In this document: positions 31,335 through 33,955 of the stretch, piece by piece
Layout: each line of letters starts with the position of its first letter
Numbering within the stretch: the stretch's first letter is position 1
Assembly (NCBI RefSeq): GCF_005406125.1
Contig: NZ_BIXZ01000016.1
Coordinates: forward strand, 1 to 33,955
Direction: 5' to 3'
DNA from: Haloarcula mannanilytica
GTDB taxonomy: Archaea; Halobacteriota; Halobacteria; Halobacteriales; Haloarculaceae
DNA: 33,955 nucleotides
The notes under the pieces: generated by a model
Seen by the model: only the letters and a program-made list of their open reading frames with translations
What the model was told of the DNA's origin: nothing
The model's database searches: none
Translations under genes and position numbers: made by a program

Positions 31335-32441
31335 ATGACTGACCGAAACGGCGACGACATCTACGGCGAAAAGCACAAAGAAGCGAACGAACCCATCTTC
31401 AGCGGCATCCCGACGTTCCTCAAACTCCCGGAGGTCGACCGCGACGCTCTCGACGAGGAGGGCGTTGACATCGGTATTCTGGGCGCACCGCTCGATACGG
31501 CCACGACTATTCGTCCGGGCACCCGCTACGGCCCGCGTGCGGTCCGGGCCGCCTCAACGGTTCCCTCGCCACCCTACGAGCACTTCAACATCGAGACCGG
31601 TATCGACCCCTTCGATACGTTCAGTGTCGCCGATACCGGCGATGCGGCTGTCTCCCCTGGCGATACCCGCCAGAGCCAACTCAATATCGAAGACGCCGTC
31701 TACGAGATCAGCGAGCAGGCAACGCCTATCGTCATCGGCGGTGACCACTCCATCTCCTATCCCGATATCAAGGGCTGGGCCGAAGCCAACGGCTACGAGG
31801 ATATCGGCCTGATTCACTTCGACTGTCACGCCGATACCGGCGACGAGGGGCTGACCGGCTTCGAGTACGATCACGGTGCATGGGTCAAGCGCGTCTTCGA
31901 CGACGGCCTCATGGCCGGCGAGAACTACACGCTCATCGGCCCGCGTGGATTCTGGCCCGGCCCGGACACCTACGAGGAGATGCGAGAGGCCGGTATGAAG
32001 TGGTACACCTCCATGGAAGTTGGCGGGATGGATCTCGACGACATCGTCACCGACGCCGTTCAGCGCGCCACCGACGGTACCGATGCCGTGTGGGTCTCCT
32101 TCGATGTGGACGTGATGGAACCGGCCTACGCGCCCGGGACTGGGGAACCAGAGCCCGGCGGTCTCATTCCGCGTGAAGCCATCTACATGGTCCGAGAGGT
32201 CGTCAAGGCACTCGACCCCGAGGACTTCGGCTTCGACGTGGTCGAGGTGTCGCCGGCCTACGACACAAGTGACAGTAGCTCCTACAACGGCGGTGTCACC
32301 AGCGGGCTGGCCAACCGGCTCATCATCGAGGTCATGGGAAGTATGGCACTCGCAGAGAAGGGGCTGGAATCGGGCGACCCGATCAAGCCGAAGGAACCGC
32401 TCGGTCCAACGGGGGAAGCCGAGACGCCCGCCGACGATTAA
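31335..32441 (+). CDS. Ureohydrolase (agmatinase/guanidinase family)
   Basis: A 368-residue manganese/nickel-type ureohydrolase that releases urea from a guanidino compound. Metal-binding motifs are GGDHS (135-139), DCHAD (163-167; usual form is DAHxD, so Cys164 replaces Ala) and SFDVDVMEPAYAPGTGEPEP (D257, D259). IRPGTRYGPRAVRAAS (about 59-74) is family-typical. The region HGAWVKRVFDDGL and RGFWPGPDTYEEM is diagnostic for the substrate subclass, but I cannot tell agmatinase, guanidinobutyrase and guanidinase apart. I start at ATG 31335 (MTDRNGDD), as the 80 codons upstream have no family match. Urea formed would feed the urease encoded 15 kb away. A nearby SSS transporter may supply the substrate. 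Confidence 0.87.
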   Translation: MTDRNGDDIYGEKHKEANEPIFSGIPTFLKLPEVDRDALDEEGVDIGILGAPLDTATTIRPGTRYGPRAVRAASTVPSPPYEHFNIETGIDPFDTFSVADTGDAAVSPGDTRQSQLNIEDAVYEISEQATPIVIGGDHSISYPDIKGWAEANGYEDIGLIHFDCHADTGDEGLTGFEYDHGAWVKRVFDDGLMAGENYTLIGPRGFWPGPDTYEEMREAGMKWYTSMEVGGMDLDDIVTDAVQRATDGTDAVWVSFDVDVMEPAYAPGTGEPEPGGLIPREAIYMVREVVKALDPEDFGFDVVEVSPAYDTSDSSSYNGGVTSGLANRLIIEVMGSMALAEKGLESGDPIKPKEPLGPTGEAETPADD

Positions 32442-32615
32442 TTCCTTCGACTATCTATATCATTGATATGGGGTTCCGACAAGGGTGCACAGAATTTCCG
32501 GTTACGTCGCCGGAGCAAACTACTGGCCACCAGCCACAGTCAGACAGCTCTGTCCACTCTATCTGTGCCCAGTAAACACGAACACTGCATTTCCCGCTGC
32601 TGAGGTTCGTGCTCC
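32442..32615. other. Convergent intergenic gap
   Basis: A short AT-rich gap between convergent genes, with a palindrome ATATCA-T-TGATAT at 32457-32469. No gene seen. Confidence 0.4.
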
Positions 32616-33914
32616 TTAGTCCAACAGACGGTCTCGGCCAATCGTGATTTGGTTTGACCGCTCTGGCTGTCGGTCAAACACCGCAACCACTGAACTGGAA
32701 TCTGGTAAGTGCGGCAGTGTATATTCCCCGTCAGCGTGTTCAATAGTGACCGTCTCAGTTCCGAGTAGCGAGTCAACCGGGGTTTGCGCTACACGAAGAC
32801 CCGTTTCATCCCATGACTCAATGCGCCAGAGTGCCGTATCGAACAGGCGATCATAGGCGATAATAGCGCTTTCGTCAGAATCCACCCGGTATTCGATTGT
32901 CCCATAGCGAAATACTTGATCGAAACACAGCAAGAGAACTGGGATTCCAAAACTTGCGATACTAATTGTGGCGACGATACTCCACGCTCCGCCAATCGCA
33001 AACAGCACTGCAACAAGCAACCCCAAACCGACAACATAGAGCAGTCCTGGGTGTTGCGGGAATCGGACTGGACCACCGAGTATTCGTCCCCAGCGAGTAG
33101 GACGGACTCGCTCAAATTGATTGGTGTGCGTCCAATCAACCGACTTTGCCCGCGAGGGTGCCTCTTGCCAGCCGTACTCCTGGTCGTATGACTTGAAATA
33201 AATAGCCAGTCGGTCGCTGTAGACGCCCAGATAGTCAGATACGAACTTGAAACCGATGATCATGAGCAACAGGGGCAGTCCGACGGCAGCCGGATCGAGA
33301 GCACCCAGTTCCGCTTCAGGTCCCTCTGTGGCTGCTGTTACCAATACTATAGTGAGTATGCCGCCAAATACGACGGTAACCATTCTGAAAAGCAATCCAC
33401 GAAACGCGGTCTGAGAATTGTGTCTCCGATACTCCCCGTTGTAGAAATAATTCCGTACGGTCAGCACGCCTGTCGAAATAAAAATCCCGATGGCTGCCGC
33501 TGTCACGCCAGCTATCGTGTCCGAAGCGGGCTCTGGCAGTGGGCCGACGAGCAGTGCGCCGGTGAAAAGCCAGGCACTCGCGATGATGAGAACAGTAAGC
33601 GGGAGAACGACCACCGTTGTGAGGTAGACTCGCAGACCGGTCCGTGGGACTGAGAGGCTATATTGTCGTGCCGCAAGCGCACCCACGAGTACACTGTCGG
33701 TTTCAATTTCCGGTGGCCGACCAGCGAACAGTGACCGGACGAGCGCCCACACCGAGTCGATACCGAGTTCGAGCCAGTAAAGGAGCAACAGTCCGGCCGC
33801 ACTCCAATCGAGTAGAATGACACCGATGACGGGGAGCACATTCGCAACGCTGATGCTGAGTAGCTCTGTCCGACGGCTGTTCTCTGTACTGAGAAGCCGT
33901 CTGGCCAGGGGCAT
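32616..33914 (-). CDS. DUF6498-family membrane protein
   Basis: A 432-residue haloarchaeal membrane protein. The N-terminal half has about five or six membrane segments and starts with the DUF6498 pattern VANVLPVIGVILLDWSAAGL then LLLYWLELGIDS. TAFRGLLFRMVTVVFGGIL and FVSDYLGVYSDRLAIYF follow. The C-terminal ~150 residues are soluble-like and beta-rich, including VFRYGTIEYRVDSDESAIIAYDRLFDTALWRIESWDE, which resembles a PH-like domain (inference). The function is unknown. ATG 33914 is the natural start, near the right edge; whatever lies beyond is not visible. It converges with the ureohydrolase gene. Confidence 0.75.
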   Translation of the reverse strand: MPLARRLLSTENSRRTELLSISVANVLPVIGVILLDWSAAGLLLLYWLELGIDSVWALVRSLFAGRPPEIETDSVLVGALAARQYSLSVPRTGLRVYLTTVVVLPLTVLIIASAWLFTGALLVGPLPEPASDTIAGVTAAAIGIFISTGVLTVRNYFYNGEYRRHNSQTAFRGLLFRMVTVVFGGILTIVLVTAATEGPEAELGALDPAAVGLPLLLMIIGFKFVSDYLGVYSDRLAIYFKSYDQEYGWQEAPSRAKSVDWTHTNQFERVRPTRWGRILGGPVRFPQHPGLLYVVGLGLLVAVLFAIGGAWSIVATISIASFGIPVLLLCFDQVFRYGTIEYRVDSDESAIIAYDRLFDTALWRIESWDETGLRVAQTPVDSLLGTETVTIEHADGEYTLPHLPDSSSVVAVFDRQPERSNQITIGRDRLLD

Positions 33915-33955
33915 TACTCTGTGATGACAGCGTCTACCGTATGAATGAACTGATT

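Overview
The window reads as DNA of an extremely halophilic archaeon (class Halobacteria), most like a Haloarcula-type genome. The proteins are strongly acidic, coding regions are GC-rich with G/C in third positions, many genes have a TATA-like box 25-35 nt upstream of the start codon as expected for leaderless transcripts, and several families are typical of haloarchaea (HalOD1 domain, DUF6498, AbrB-PhoU regulator, MTH865 family, HyuAB with an NRAMP-like protein). An Orc1/Cdc6 gene sits inside a large array of origin-type repeats, so the window contains a probable replication origin, possibly of a secondary chromosome or megaplasmid. The genus and replicon are inferences.

Layout. 1-2640: sparse, AT-richer DNA with a small zinc-ribbon protein, a LUD-domain protein, a HalOD1 protein, and several short or broken reading frames. 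2655-4765: replication origin. An orc1/cdc6 gene on the minus strand is flanked by three repeat copies on its 3' side and nine on its 5' side; the eight outer 5' copies alternate in orientation, making four inverted pairs. 4935-6350: sodium/neurotransmitter-type symporter. 6517-11424: urtEDCBA urea ABC importer on the minus strand, possibly led by an unlisted 52-codon ORF (11421-11579). 12057-17378: urease operon ureBCAGDEF on the plus strand, divergent from urt, with nearly all genes overlapping by 1-4 nt. 17534-21183: flavin-nucleotide-binding split-barrel protein, a formate-dehydrogenase-like molybdopterin enzyme, and a ribbon-helix-helix regulator. 21362-26199: an operon of an NRAMP-like transporter with altered metal-site motifs and hyuA-hyuB (hydantoinase/5-oxoprolinase subunits). 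26292-28051: RNase HI, MTH865-family protein, JAMM metalloprotease. 28136-32441: SSS-family symporter, AbrB-PhoU regulator and a ureohydrolase (agmatinase/guanidinase family). 32616-33914: DUF6498 membrane protein.

How the genes fit together. The main theme is nitrogen from urea and urea-yielding compounds: Urt imports urea, urease (with Ni chaperones UreG, D, E, F) splits it to ammonia and CO2, and the ureohydrolase releases urea from a guanidino compound that the adjacent SSS symporter may import. The NRAMP-like/HyuAB operon adds a second route for opening cyclic amides (5-oxoproline or hydantoins). The two observations most worth following are the alternating repeat array of the origin and the NRAMP-fold protein that has lost its metal-ligand motifs beside HyuAB. 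No rRNA, tRNA, CRISPR array or complete insertion sequence was recognised.
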